Below are positions 1-11,435 of a stretch of 64,000 nt of DNA, piece by piece. How positions within the stretch are numbered: the stretch's first letter is position 1; each line of letters starts with the position of its first letter. Source of the stretch: Amphibalanus amphitrite (lineage: Eukaryota > Arthropoda > Thecostraca > Balanomorpha > Balanidae). Location of the stretch: assembly GCF_019059575.1 (NCBI RefSeq), contig NW_024881999.1, positions 422,926 through 486,925 of the forward strand, in the 5' to 3' direction. Position numbers and translations under genes: made by a program. The notes beneath the pieces were generated by a model that saw nothing but the letters and a program-made list of their open reading frames with translations, had not been told where the DNA came from and did not search any database.

Positions 1-843
1 GAAAATTTCGAAAATTTTATATAATAAAATTCAAAATTTATATTTTTACATTTTTTTTCAAAAACTTTTTGACTTTTCGAAAAAACCGGAATATATGTGA
101 TAGAACGCATTATTATGACTAGGTGTAGCAAGTTTTAGCTAAATATCTTCAAAAATGGCCAAGTTATACGCGTTATTGCAAAAAATTAACAATTATTAAT
201 TTTTCAAATCAATTTTTCAGCACAAATTTGACATCGTACGCCAATATAAATAGCACCATCGTGTTCCTGAGCTCAAACTGCATCCAATAGACACCTTTTT
301 TGTTGAAAAATTATAACTTCAAAATTTGACCTTTTTTGACCTGAAAGTGACCTGACCTGAGCTAAATTTGACTCAAAATGACCTCGAATGACACAGACGA
401 CATCAAATTCGAAATGTTTGGCCTAAATGGACCATAAAACATGTGTCACGTGACCGACGGATGATATAATATTTTCGTGACCTGTGATGACCTGACATTG
501 ACCTGAAAATCAAAGTACACGTTTGGTACCCCCAGAGTATCTAGAGCATCCGTTCACGAGTGTGTGAACCAAAAATGAGCCTGATCTGACTTGTAAGACG
601 GCGGCCAGAGCCCAAAACGTGAAGAAGCCAAAATGCTAATGATTTTTACGTTGACCTGACCTGTGACGTCATCGGTGACCTCGAGGTCAATGAAATTAGG
701 TTTCGTTCGACAGTTTTTCCGGGGCTATCAGACGCCGTTTGAATTTTGACGATCGGCCCAGTAGTTTCGGAGTTAGGAGGGGGGGGGCTATGAATAGCCC
801 CCCCAGTAGGGCGTGTTATACGCAGACCCCAGTGGGGCGCGGG
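1..843 (-). mobile_element. TTAA-flanked (piggyBac-like) element, one end; continues left of window
   Basis: The right boundary is a GCGCGGG terminus followed by TTAA (844-847). A hairpin sits just inside it: a run of nine G, a short loop (CTATGAATAG) and a run of C at about 777-806. Much of 100-700 is the reverse complement of 23580-23900; for example the stretch around 255-280 (ACCATCGTGTTCCTGAGCT) reappears inverted near 23730. This shows one family in two orientations. The body is AT-rich and dotted with TGACCTGACCT-type half-sites. No open frame with transposase motifs is visible, so it is a non-autonomous copy. The piggyBac assignment is inferred from the TTAA target and CCC/GGG ends. 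Confidence 0.7.
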
Positions 844-1005
844 TTAAGGTGGAAGGGTCCCTTTAACCATTTCGTTGACTCAGATGTGCACTTGTCAATA
901 TACCATATCATCATGCATGCTGCGCCAAATACCGGTAATATGAAAGTACGACATGATAAGATGGTTGATCTTACATTATCATTATGCTGGAGCCTATAGG
1001 ATAAC

Positions 1006-1232
1006 GGCCCCTGGGGGTGACACTAGTGGCCCCTGGGGGCGACACTAGTGGCCCCTGACGGTAACACTAGCGGCCCCTGGTGGTGACACTAGCGGCCCCT
1101 GACGGTAACACTAGCGGCCCCTGACGGTAACACTAGTGACCCCTGGTGGTGACACTAGCGGCCCCTGGCGGTAACACTAGCGGCCCCTGGTGGTGACACT
1201 AGCGGCCCCTGGTGGGGACACTAGCGGCCCCT
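1006..1232. repeat. 22-bp minisatellite, about ten units
   Basis: The unit reads roughly GGCCCCTGACGGTAACACTA plus GC. It is repeated head to tail about ten times, with substitutions mainly in the middle (GACGGTAAC, GGTGGTGAC or GGGGGTGAC). It lies between the TTAA element and the first host gene and has no coding sense. Confidence 0.85.
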
Positions 1233-1831
1233 GTATTGTGTATAATATGAAGATTGAGGGAGGTACCCTCGACGAATCCGTCATCTATCACTGCTATATG
1301 CAAATTCAATCACCATTCGAAGTCATCTGCAAACATCATCGCCACCATACTTCTTAGCATCCTCGTGCGGCATTGTCCTGCCGATATGTTTCGTGTATTT
1401 CTGCAAACATTTCTACGCCTCCCGGCAGGCCATACATAACGTGAGTCATTCTCCGAAAACGGGTTACATGAATGCCTGTATCAGGCTATGAGGCGCGGCA
1501 CTCCGAGCTCCGGAGGCTGGTGCTGTCTCAGCCCCCCCCCCTGAGCTCGGACCCCCTCGGTCGATCTGAATCGATAGTCAAACTGCGCTGTAGCCGGCTC
1601 TGGTTATTTCTGGTTTGCAGCTAACGGTAGCGGCGGCGGCGACGCCACAGCTCAGTTCACGGGACGGCCACCAGTCGGCGCTACCGTCGTGACGGGTCGA
1701 ATCGAACCATGGGCTGGATACTAGCGCCATCTGAGCTCTGACGACCTCTCCTGGGCTCCTGTCCTGGCGGCGGGCTCGTCATTTACCATTGGGAGACTGT
1801 GGCCGCTAGTTGTGGTTTCTCAGTGACCAAT
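1233..1831. other. upstream region of first small-protein gene
   Basis: No gene recognised. The stretch turns CpG- and GC-rich from about 1500 (poly-C run near 1530, CGG-rich run near 1630). That fits a promoter and 5' leader for the gene starting at 1832. A TCAGTT initiator-like motif near 1653 is suggestive only. Confidence 0.3.
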
Positions 1832-3881
1832 ATGAAGAAGGGAGGACCCAGTGAGTACTGCAGGCCATCAAGTCGCCCCTCTCAGACCTTTCGCTGGCTG
1901 CGTGCGCTCCGTGCATGCTTGCTTTCCGGCGAACTTGCAGCATCGGCTGCATGCATTCTCTGGTCCCATCGGGAAGGGGAGAGGCGCACCCATCTCTCGG
2001 TCGCCATGATTCTGTTAGGCTGAACGAAAAGCAACATCACTTATTCTTATGTCCTCCGTGCCGTCGTTTCCATCCTCAAGACAGTCAAATCCCTCTCTCC
2101 CACGCCTCAAACCCCTGTTCCGGGCTGGACGGGCAGCCTTATCCCATGCGGGAAGCTCACATAGTAGCACGCCCGTAGCCGGGCGCAGTGAGTGTTACGG
2201 GGCTGGGTGGCCTGTCCACTGGATAAAGGCTCAGCCCCGGCGAAGCACCAGGGTGCCTGTCCAGACCAATGTCTCCCCCTTATTCCTATCATCCTTCCGG
2301 CTCTGATATTGATATGGTCTCGTCAGACCGAAAGGGCCTAACTATGAAAAAACGTATCTTAAATCCAACTGTTCTATCCTTAGGTCGCGAAAATTCGTAT
2401 CCTCCACGGCTCAGGCTTCCTGTCACGGGCTGGGCAGCCCACATCATTACATAGCTCCTTCGGGACAGTCTCTCGTGCGGTGGGGTGGCAGTTGGTGTGG
2501 GCGTGGCTCATCCCGTGTGGATGTGGCTCGTCTCCTAGCCGCCCAGACCCACATCCCCTCGCCTTACTAATTCCAAACATTCTGCGGCTCTGATATGGTT
2601 TATTGTTTATATCATTTCGTTTCAAACCTTCATGAAAAAGACCGTAACGTCATAAGCGAAAATACCGAAAGTAACGAAAACTGTTCAGAACAAAGCAATC
2701 TGTGAGATTCCATAAAGGCGCAATCCTTTTTTTTGTGAATCATTAGGGCATACCCAAAGACCTGGTGGGATTTGGGAATATATAATCATAAAAAATGTAA
2801 GAAATATAGAATCACACAATATGTCCTCCCTGTAAAAATAAAACGACAGATCTTGGGCGGATAAGATTACTATTTATTATCGTTTTTATCGCCTAGTAAG
2901 AAAACCGCTCTAAACGGGAGTAAAGTTACTCGTTGTTAGCTGTAAGTCCCTCCCGACCGCCTGCATTGCCGGCATCGCCCGACCCTCCCGACCTATGCGC
3001 CATCTTGGTCTACTGAAGTGCTGGTTTGAGCCGTCCAGCAACAGGCAGCCCCCCGTCCCAGCAACAAGCATGCACTGACTCCAGATATTGATTCAGCAGG
3101 AGTCACTTCGGTGATTACAGTCTCCTGTTAAAAATTGAATGACCTGTCAATCTATAGCTATGTCGGCCAAGAACATACGAGTCTTTGCTACGTTTATCCA
3201 CAATATTTATCGTTGTAAAGTGTTTTTCTTCGGTGCAAGCTGATCGCCTGTTAGCCGTTTGCCCATGCGATAATTCTGCTTATAGCACTGTGGCCTTCAG
3301 ATCTGTCGATCAGTCATCTCGTCATCCTTCGATAAGTCGTCGCGTCATCCTTCAGATCTGTCGATCAGTCATGAGTCATCTCGTCACCGTTAGTCATCCA
3401 CATTTACTTTTGCCCCTTCCTTCACAGAGAAGGAGGGCGGAGACACCGAGCCAGCCGGCTCCCCGTCCAAGGAGGACAAGAAGCCTGCCAAGGAGGCCGC
3501 CCCCAAGAAGGAGGCCGCCACGAAAGAAAAGGGCGGCAAAAGAGGTGCGTTAGATGCTCTCATACAATTTATGATGGTTCTGACATATGATTTAAATCAA
3601 TATGATATAACTTCATGGGATTTAAATCAATATGATACCACTTCATGGGATTTCGATCGTCAAACGGCATCTGCTGCAACACCTCTAACAAACATGTGAT
3701 ACAATGCTTCGTTACTTGTTAGAGCTGGCTCAAATGTGTGTAAGTTGAAAAAGTCAATTTATATAAAAATAGCTCTCTAGCGAAACATTCAATTTTTTTA
3801 GACATAAATGGAATTATAGGCCACTCATGGATTGAAGATGCCAATTGTCATGCTTTATTTTTTTCAGGTGGCAAGAAGTGA
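1832..3881 (+). CDS. small Lys/Ala/Glu-rich protein (49 aa), three exons, paralog 1
   Basis: Exons: 1832-1850 (ATG plus 16 nt, donor GTGAGT), 3428-3544 (117 nt, preceded by CTTCCTTCACAG, donor GTGCGT) and 3868-3881 (14 nt ending TGA, preceded by TTTTTTTCAG). Splice phases are 1 and 1 and the frame stays open. The protein starts MKKGGPKKEGG and ends GGKRGGKK. It has 15 Lys and one Arg against eight acidic residues, no hydrophobic core, no signal peptide and no membrane segment, so it is probably disordered. Composition recalls histone H1 tails and HMGN proteins, but the HMGN nucleosome-binding motif is absent and I do not recognise the family. Two paralogs with the same exon plan lie on the other strand at 8088-7302 and 11435-10691, which is the main evidence that it is real. 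Its exon 2 is nearly identical to that of the 8088-7302 copy. No function is assigned. Confidence 0.72.
2058..2346 (+). repeat. dispersed SINE-like / LINE-3'-end-like repeat, copy 1
   Basis: This ~290-bp repeat lies in intron 1 of the first small-protein gene. It shares with 18528-18790 and 55275-55617 the blocks CCATCCTCA, CCGGGCTGGACGGGC, AGACCAATGTCTCCC, TCCTATCATCCTT and a terminal hairpin GGTCTCGTCAGACC followed by AAAGGGCCTAAC. The terminal hairpin plus an A-rich tail in other copies suggests mobilisation by a LINE. No clear RNA polymerase III A and B boxes were found, so SINE is a guess. Confidence 0.55.
2455..2640 (+). repeat. diverged fragment of the same dispersed repeat
   Basis: The block CTTCGGGACAGTCTCTCGTG followed by CGGTGGGGTGGCAGTTGG aligns with 17150-17190 and 18640-18665. 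The terminal hairpin is no longer clear. It also lies inside intron 1 of the small-protein gene. Confidence 0.4.
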
Positions 3882-4183
3882 CCTTTGACAAAGTTTGTCA
3901 ACAAGAGCTTGCTTCATGTCAAATTCCACTCTTCAAGGCACCTCAAGGCACCTTCAAGGCACCTGTTAAGATGGAGAATAACGCTTTCACCATTCCATGT
4001 CAACAAAGGCTGAAGAACAGGCGGAACTGCTTTGCTGGGCACGCCAAGGAGAGGGCATTGTGAGCGTAATACGGATTGCCCGGGCTCTGAAGGACCAACA
4101 GGCCGTTTGGACCGTTGGTTTAAAGTCTGTCCGCGGAAGTGTTCCAACATGATGTATGTACTCACCGAGTATACCGTGATACG

Positions 4184-4189
4184 AATAAA
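4184..4189 (+). terminator. AATAAA polyadenylation signal, paralog 1
   Basis: First AATAAA downstream of the stop at 3881, giving a 3' UTR of about 300 nt. The UTR holds a short triplication of CAAGGCACCT near 3935-3965. Confidence 0.5.
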
Positions 4190-5446
4190 TTATTTGTTTC
4201 CAACCGTGAAGTGTTTATGCAGAGACGACTTAAAACGTTGCATGACTCTTAGATTGCAATTGGTTGAAACTCGAGCGTTACGTAATGATGCAAAAACTTT
4301 ATCAACATGACTGAACTATTTACCATCAATTCAGTGCTTTTGATTTAAACGCTCCCATTTTATACCTAAACAATTATACTGAGTATACTGAACATGAACA
4401 TATTTTCCGTACTCACATTGGCTATTTCCTTGATATAGTTGAGAACCAGCTTCAGCGAGCTCGATATTGCAATCTTCAGCTCGGCCTAAGGCCACAGCGG
4501 TAGCACATATTTATCAGACATCAGGTCACAGACCTGACAGGCTTCTCCCCGCCACAGAAGGGGTTGATACGACCGAGCAATGGTTTTTAATCTCTCAGTG
4601 CCTAATCCAAAGTCAGTCCCTTCTCATTTTGATCCTACACCAAAAAAATGTTGAAGACCCATCTTGATGTAAATTTGTTAAATCTATATAGTGGTACAGT
4701 GCGTTGAAAATGATAAAATGTTAAAGTGCGTATAGTATGCGTGGTATAGTGCGTTAAAAAGGATAAAATATGAAAATAAAAAATGTCACCGAGGATCCTG
4801 CAATAAGCATTATACCCCCGCTGGAACTAGTAGCTGTTTTGTCATCATTGAAAGCACATAAAATAATACTAGTATAAAGAGACATGCCTGTAGCAGCTAA
4901 AGCTTGTATGTTGGTTCCCGTTTAGCAGCCTTTTAAGCCTTTGATGAAATGTGAAAGAAAACGAGCGATCTCTACCCGTCCGACGACACCCTTTGTCGGG
5001 TTTATTTGGTTCCTGGGGTATGGATAAAATGAAGCACACCCAAAAAGCCATAAGGGCATATTTGACTGAAGCTTTAGGCTAGTTTTTAATCATTGCAGCG
5101 CCCCGAATAAAGCCCACCACTGCACTCAGCACTGCAAGCAAATATAACGCGCCCAAGCACGGTCAAGTCGGCGATAAAAGGTCATCTCTTTTCCTTTACG
5201 ACAGGCTCATTCAATGCATGTGCAGTAATTACAATGCTCAATGCACAATGCACATTACCCATTCCATGTCTACAATGCAGGTGCCTGCATAAATCAAGTT
5301 CAATGTTGGGAATGTCTTTTTGTTTTCCTCATCCTGTCCCGATGAGGCCTGTCTGTGGTACTCTGCTTGAATGTAGTGCTAGAGAGCGTAATATTAGTGA
5401 AAGAGTACCTACCTCAAACCTCGCATCATCAAGCTTACATTCCATC
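4190..5446. other. intergenic, no gene seen
   Basis: AT-rich sequence with a small imperfect duplication at 4690-4770 (two GTGCGTT..AAAATGATAAAAT-like blocks). No long open frame, splice pattern or transposon terminus was recognised. Confidence 0.4.
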
Positions 5447-5556
5447 CACTAGATGGCACTGGCGACTAGCGCCTGAAGTTCCGCTGTGCCGCATTGCTCA
5501 AAGTCCAGTCACCAGATGGCAGTAGTGGAAAGCGCCTGCTGGTATGCTGTGCCGCC
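5447..5556 (+). promoter_or_regulatory. tandem pair of CTCF-like-core modules
   Basis: Two ~47-bp modules, 5447-5493 and 5509-5556. Each has a core resembling the CTCF consensus (CCACTAGATGGCAC; TCACCAGATGGCAG), then GCGCCTG, then CTGTGCCGC. The same two-part layout occurs inverted as a pair at 51172-51294 and singly at 55096-55140. That is too regular for chance. CTCF binding is an inference from the core only. Confidence 0.45.
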
Positions 5557-6156
5557 GGCCCCGGTCCCGAAAGGCCAAATTCTCGTTACGTGCTGCTATG
5601 CGAAACAAACTGGCGATGCCACCGAACCGCGATTATTATTGCATACCAGCGTCTGTACGGCATGCAAGATGATGGTTTTCATTAATTCAAAGTGTTGGCG
5701 TCTGCAGCGCTTGCATTGTTACCTGTGTTGTAAAATGTACAGCCGACAGTGTCGTTATTCAATGCTTTTTTTTAGTCAACATGCTTTAAAGTCATGTGCA
5801 ATCCTGTTTAATAACTTATATATAAGTCTGTCTCACTTAAAAACTGCATACCTACTACGTAGCCGGCAATTAGCGGCCCAGCATCAGCCTTCGAAATAAA
5901 ATAGTCACCTTACAGCACCATTAATGAATGCCTGATTTATGGAAAGGCCGAGTTTACTGTATGCCTGGCCTATTCAAATACATTAGCCTGAGGGGTGTGG
6001 TAATAACTGGTGTAAGCAAATTGACCACGGTCAAAAATGCATTACCAGAATGCACTAAAGCCAACATTTTGGGATGGTCTCGTTCCTAAGTCGGCTAAGA
6101 GCTTCGGTCCAGAAAATAAATTTATGGTTGGCATACAGTAAAATACATACCAAACT
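5557..6156. other. intergenic, no gene seen
   Basis: No coding pattern. The segment from about 5945 (GGCCGAGTTTACTGTATGCC) is matched inverted near 6129-6160, so the foldback that follows may have a larger, older outer arm. Confidence 0.3.
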
Positions 6157-6271
6157 CGGCCGGTGATAAATTTTCAAGACCTCAGTCCTTACTGATTTTT
6201 GAACTCGGCCTTCGGCCTCGTTCAAAAATCCAGTAAGGACCTCGGTCTTGAAAATTTATTTACACCGGCCT
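6157..6271. repeat. foldback (palindromic) repeat
   Basis: The arms CCGGTGATAAATTTTCAAGA.. and ..TCTTGAAAATTTATTTACACCGG pair over about 50 bp around the centre GGCCTTCGGCC (about 6207-6217). Arms differ by only a few bases. No flanking duplication is certain. It is probably a MITE remnant or hairpin-forming repeat. Confidence 0.65.
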
Positions 6272-7056
6272 CGTTCAGTATTATATAATACCATGGCATG
6301 CTAATTGTGAAGAGGCATGTTTTTCCGATCTACAATTACTCAGGCTTCAAGGGTTTTAGGACTCAGTAGTTTCTTTTGCCCACGCATTTAATTACCTAGG
6401 GGCTAAGGACATGGTTTTACATACGCAATTAACTTTCGATTGTTCCCAAGCTGCGCCTTCGTACGACCCATTTATCTTACTCATCCTTGTATTTATTTTT
6501 CATGGAAAACTGTTTGTAATTCTAAGCGACTTAACTACTCGATGCTTTCTAGGTTGCGGTTCTTTCGCGTCCGCGCAATTCAATACCTATTTCCCATGCA
6601 TTTACTACATTAGAATATTATGACTCAATTCTAAGCGACTTGTTTCTTAGATTGTGACTTTGTAGACGATCGATAAGTTTTTAGGAACTTTTTTTGCGCG
6701 CGGCGGATCCATGGGAGAGGAAGGGCATTTCGGGGCAACTGCTTCCTCCCCGCAGCTCCCGAAAAGGAGGAAAATTTGCTGTTCAGAGTAAAAACTTACC
6801 GACTTGTATATTCTAATTTTTCAATTGTACAGGAATGTGTAGGAAACCGCAATGCGAGCTAAATTTTTGGGGGGTTCGGACACCTTTTTGGAGACATGCC
6901 CCCTCCCCGCAGAGTGCGAGGTCGCCTTTCCGGACCAACTTATGTCTTTTGCACGGTAGAATAACTATATAACTCTCATATAACTCTCATACCTCACGAG
7001 AGGTGTCAAACACCCCGCTCCAGCAAACAAATATGAGTACACAAATAAACTGATGA
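6272..7056. other. intergenic, no gene seen
   Basis: Two related GC-rich patches (near 6700-6770 and 6870-6930) share CCTCCCCGCAG and purine-rich surroundings and may be a degraded repeat. Nothing else was recognised. Confidence 0.3.
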
Positions 7057-7062
7057 TTTATT
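7057..7062 (-). terminator. AATAAA polyadenylation signal, paralog 2
   Basis: The plus strand reads TTTATT, i.e. AATAAA on the minus strand, about 240 nt past the stop of the gene at 7302-8088. Confidence 0.5.
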
Positions 7063-7301
7063 GACCCACCGCACACAGTTGGAATGAGCCCCGATCTTAA
7101 CACAGCAGCGGGCGAGCTAAGAACTACTGGCCTTGAGACCTCCCGGCCAAACCTGGACCTAGCACATCACTTCAATAGTTGGGAACACTCAACACAGCCA
7201 GCTTGCAACGGTGGAAATATCTTTGCTCTTGACGACGCGATCCATGTGTGGCAAAACGAATGGCAAATGAAATGGTGAATGGGCGCAGCCTTGGGCAGAG
7301 G

Positions 7302-8088
7302 TCACTTCTTGCCACCTGAAAAAGAAAAGGGAACGTCAGCTTAGCTCGAAAACAAAAACTGGTGCACTTCGTGGCCCCGGACTGATGATCGAACTAACGA
7401 AATTTTGTACTTTTCATTGATTTTTAAAAGCTTTTGCAGTTTTCTTTTATAAAATAATAGTGGATTCTGTTCCCAATCCCAGCAAACTAAAATATTTTGG
7501 TTTACGAACGCACCTTTTTTGCCGCCCTTTTCTTTCGCGGCGGCTTCCTTCTTGGGGGCGGCCTCCTTGGCAGGCTTCTTGTCCTCCTTGGCCGGGGAGC
7601 CGGCCGGCTCGGCGTCTCCGCCCTCCTTCTCTGTGAAGGGGAAGGGATTAACCAGTCTCAGATGACGAAAGAGGCTGACTTATGGCAATATATAAAGGTG
7701 GCTCTTACCAGGCTGCAGGCTAAATCAGCTCAATCAACCTGGAGGCACGCGGGTGGCGCCAGGAGGCAGATTGCAACATCCATGAGCCTTATCTAACGAT
7801 TTTCCAAAAGTTGGATTTCATGAAAAAATAAAAACACAATTTTATAAAACTATTTGAATTTCTGTACGCCGGGTTTTGTTGACTTTTCCTTTGACCTTAC
7901 GGCAAATAATTACCGGGCCGGCAAAAATAAAAGTTCCAAAGGGGATGAGAAAACGATTTTGTCTACTACTCTACTGTTAGCAAGCATGTTTGGTAATTTT
8001 ACATGGAAAGGAAACGACAAAGACGGTCCATATTAAAACAGCAAAGCCCAGTGACCGAAGGTATGTACTCACTCGCTGCCTTCTTCAT
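7302..8088 (-). CDS. small Lys/Ala/Glu-rich protein (48 aa), three exons, paralog 2
   Basis: Minus-strand exons: 8088-8073 (16 nt, ATGAAGAAGGCAGCGA, donor GTGAGT), 7630-7514 (117 nt, acceptor CCCTTCACAG, donor GTGCGT) and 7315-7302 (14 nt, GTGGCAAGAAGTGA, acceptor TTTTTCAG). Phases 1 and 1 match the other two paralogs. The protein starts MKKAAKKEGGD and ends KGGKKGGKK, with the PAKE/PKKEA repeats shared with paralog 1. Exon 2 is almost identical in DNA to that of the + strand gene at 3428-3544, with synonymous and conservative changes. The two genes face each other with 3' ends converging, so they look like an inverted duplication. The product is likely disordered and basic, and its function is unknown. 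The start is fixed by the only ATG that gives the shared phase-1 junction. Confidence 0.72.
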
Positions 8089-8872
8089 GGCTGGTTGCGT
8101 GCTGCGGCGCCGACCCCTGACCGATAAATGCCGAGCCCGCCGCCAGGAGTGGCCGAGGCCGGCGGAGCTGAGGTGGCGCCACCGTCGGCCCGGCTCGGCA
8201 GCTTCGATCAGCGCCGAAGCTGGCGCCGTCCGGCGGCGGCGGCTTGAACGGCAGGCGAGGCCCCTCCGCGACCGGCGACGGCGCAAACCAGATCTGGCCG
8301 GTTCAGAGCAGAATGAGCCGACTGTACAGACGCCGGCAGGGACCGCGCCGGCCGCCCGATTTCCCTTGTTTGCGTACCTGTCTGCTGAATTGCGCTTAGG
8401 AACGCTATCTTGTGGTTCAGAATGGCTGGTGCCACAACTTTCGATGAGTTTCGACGTGAGAGGAACAATTTTGAGCTTGAAAACTCCACCCGTATCTCGC
8501 ATGTTTCTGTTCAAATGGATGAATCCTAATAGCTGAAGGAAGTAGAGGTGTGACTAGTATCAAAAGGCTGATCGCTTACCGGTTCCACGCTTAAAACGTT
8601 GTGACGGCACATTGTTATTACCTGCGGAAAACATTGTGGTAGGCATTCCTGATACTGTTTAAAAATATTTTTATTGACTTTTGAGAAACATTCTAGAGCG
8701 ATTTAAACACCCCGAATGTGTCGAGTTCGATTATACGGATCGACTGGTATGCAACATGACCTTTTCTGGTCAGCTTATGGCTTTGAACCTAAATAAAATT
8801 TTCATTTTTTTTTTTTAGCTCAAGTTATAAATCCATTCGACGAGTCTCACCGACACAAACATGATGCGATGC
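8089..8872. other. GC-rich upstream region of paralog 2
   Basis: A CpG-rich block (about 8090-8340) lies directly upstream of the minus-strand start codon and probably holds its promoter and 5' leader. Long open frames here on both strands follow the GC bias and match no family I know. Confidence 0.35.
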
Positions 8873-9240
8873 CGGTAAAAGCAACGCACCACAAGACTTG
8901 TGTCAAAAGTTATAGCAGAAAAGTCAGTTCAAGTTTTGCCCTCTTGAGGCTAAACCGCTTTCTCTATGGTCACATCCAAGATCTTGACCCAGAAAGAGCT
9001 ACAAAGGAGCTATCGCCAATGCGCTTTTCCATGACCCTGTTGTAGCTCTATTGATTTTCGAGTTATGCGCCAATTAGTCAATGAACTAGGCAAAATTTGT
9101 CCTTTGATGACCTCCAGTGACCTGACATTTGACCTGACGTAAAAATTAATCCAAAAATATACCCAAAACTTACTCCGAGATTTTCGACGCTCACTCAATC
9201 GTCGCTTATCACGTGTCACTATCGCGTGTCGCTACGTGGC
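8873..9240. repeat. probable fragment of a TTAA-family element
   Basis: The text resembles bodies of the TTAA family: GAGCTACAAAGGAGC, then TGACCTCCAGTGACCTGACA and TTTGACCTGACG near 9105-9140. No TTAA terminus or G/C hairpin is present, so only an internal piece remains. Confidence 0.35.
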
Positions 9241-9468
9241 TCAAGAGCCGGGTTAGACACGAGGTGTGTTTAGTGCCCTCGTGAATTATGATGCGCTAAT
9301 TATGAACAAACTTTCTTGCGATGAGCTTTTTGTACATTTTTTAAAAATTCAGTGCTAACTCGTCCCCGAAAAAAGCGAGAGCTTCAGCTAATGGGACTGT
9401 TCCATCAAAGCTGTTGTGAAAGTCTCAGTCACATTTGTGGTTGTGCCAACTGCCGGAGTCTATGGAGT

Positions 9469-9630
9469 CTGTTCCAGTCGCACTTCCTAACACCTCTAAA
9501 CTCCTCCAAGATTGCTTCCCTGTTCCAGTGGCAGCTCTAGCCCCTACAAAGTCAAGAAGGGCCCTGCTCCAACCTCCTCTGTCTTGCTCTTGGAGGAGTT
9601 TAGAGGTGTTAGGAAGTGCGACTGGAACAG
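9469..9630. repeat. inverted repeat with 43-bp arms
   Basis: The left arm at 9469-9511 (CTGTTCCAGTCGCACTTCCT..) is the reverse complement of 9588-9630 with no mismatch that I can see, separated by about 76 bp. The flanks show no obvious duplication. Confidence 0.8.
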
Positions 9631-10323
9631 ACCATATATGTACATACATATATGCATACCTATATTACGTATATGTAAACGCTGGCTATCGAAATCGCTG
9701 GTGCCATAGGTGTCCCAGCGAGTCCCAGCTTAAGTCATTACACTCTACAGTGCGTTGGGTGTCCTAGAAATCCCTGGTGGCCGTGGCTGTCCCAGAGTCC
9801 CAGCTGTAGTGGGCGTCATAGCCCCAGAAGCTTTCGCTGTCCAATATAATCACAGAGCTCCAGTAACCGTGGCTGTCCCATAGCCTCAGTCCTGCAGTGA
9901 ATGTGGCACCTAACAATCATGCCATGCTTTCGCTTGCCAGTCGACCCATGCATAGCCACATTTCAATCGACGTATTGTCTTACATAGAGACTCGGGAGCA
10001 GCGCCAGCGTATCCGGTGTCCATCTAATGCCAGCTTTCATGCCAAGTTGCCGCATCAACCTAGCCCGTTTAGATCAGGTGAACCAAGCTAATCGTACTAA
10101 TCACATGATTATTCAAATATTGAACTATTTCCCCTCATTTATAATACAGATAAAAACTTTCGTTTATTTCGTGTCCTACTTTAGAATCATAATCGAAGTA
10201 CTCTTTATTGACTTATCCGAGGTTAGATCTCTGCTCTGGGTCGTACTCTCGAATCAACTGCTCTTGGTGTTCCTACCGAAGGCCTGACACGATCAATACA
10301 GTCGTCCAATAACACAATCATAA
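9631..10323. other. intergenic, no gene seen
   Basis: Short irregular repeats of GTCCCAG/TGTCCCA occur at 9705-9890. Otherwise no coding or transposon signal. Confidence 0.3.
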
Positions 10324-10329
10324 TTTATT
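10324..10329 (-). terminator. AATAAA polyadenylation signal, paralog 3
   Basis: TTTATT on the plus strand, about 360 nt downstream (minus strand) of the stop at 10691. Confidence 0.45.
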
Positions 10330-10690
10330 TAGCACCACTGTACACGCATTTGGAATCGGCTCAGAAGCTCGTCACAGGAACACAGGCGAGGGGGAACCGC
10401 TGGTCTCTCAATCAGCGGACCCGTGCCACCGAATACTTTAGGGTGCCGCCGCGGCCCGCGGTCACCTAGCCTGTCTAGAGGGGTCATCTGGAGACCACCA
10501 GAGGCATGGCGTTCCACGCCCTCAGCCACTCAGTATTCACCGGAGCGCGGTCCTCCCGGCTCCGAGCTCTCCGCAGGCTGGTGATGGCGAAGGCATCTCT
10601 TCTCCAATGTGAAAGGCGGCGCGAGCGAGGTGTGGAATAATGAAATGAGTGATGGGGCGGAGACAGGTCCTCCGCAGTCATCGCCCGTGG

Positions 10691-11435
10691 TCACTTCTTG
10701 CCACCTGCGAAAATAGACAAAGGGACTTCAGTTTCGGCTCAGCGATGTCATTTGACGTGGTTGCACTATCAGATGAATCATTTAGGGAAAAATAAAAAAT
10801 TACAGCTGAAATAGTTCAAATATTGTGACTTGGTTACTGTACTTGCAACATTGTCTCACATAACTGAGGTTGCTGAACTTGATCAATGACTAACCCATAA
10901 CTTAAAAAAAGAAAAGTTACAAAAACAAAAATTCTACCAAAGTTAAAGTGGGCGATTTTTACCTTTCTTGGCGCCCTTGGCCTCCTTGGCGGGAGCCTCC
11001 TTGGCGGGCTTGGCGGGCGCCTTCTTCTCAACCTTGGCATCATCGGCCGGAGCATCGGCGGCGGCGGCTCCTCCCTTCTCTGCGGGCAAAACACGGCGAG
11101 TTAGTGACTAGAGGGGTAAACAACGGTGTCAGCGAGGTGCCGGGGCATTTAGGGCAGCACTGTCTTCCCGACTGGGAGAGGGCTGCAGGGGGCAGGGCAT
11201 GCTATCGATCGTCGCCCAGACATCCGATGCTCAGGGAAATATACATACAAGAACCACTTTGTGCCATACTAGTCAGTGAGTAACAAGTAAATGACCAGCG
11301 GACAAGAACGAAAACGTTCAACCTTCCTTATTTACGAACAGGCACCACAAAATCTGACCAATGCTCACACCTACTGATGGAAGGTCTGCGGCCAAAGACC
11401 AGCAGTAGATACTCACCTGGCTTGCCCTTGCCCAT
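10691..11435 (-). CDS. small Lys/Ala-rich protein (49 aa), three exons, paralog 3
   Basis: Minus-strand exons: 11435-11417 (19 nt, ATGGGCAAGGGCAAGCCAG, donor GTGAGT), 11079-10963 (117 nt, acceptor GCCCGCAG, donor GTAAAA) and 10704-10691 (14 nt, acceptor TTTTCGCAG, ending GGCAAGAAGTGA). The protein starts MGKGKPEKGGAAAAD, runs through PAKPAKEAPAKEAKG and ends AKKGGKK: 14 Lys against seven acidic residues. Exon 2 has the same length as in paralogs 1 and 2 but is clearly diverged in sequence, so this is the older branch. Exon lengths, splice phases and the GGKK end are kept, which argues for a constrained protein. Nuclear or nucleic-acid-binding function is only a guess from composition. Confidence 0.72.

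Noticed and set aside
8003-8536. Overlapping 171- and 177-codon frames on both strands
   Set aside because: They lie in the CpG-rich upstream region and intron of paralog 2, overlap each other on opposite strands and contain the true first exon in another frame.
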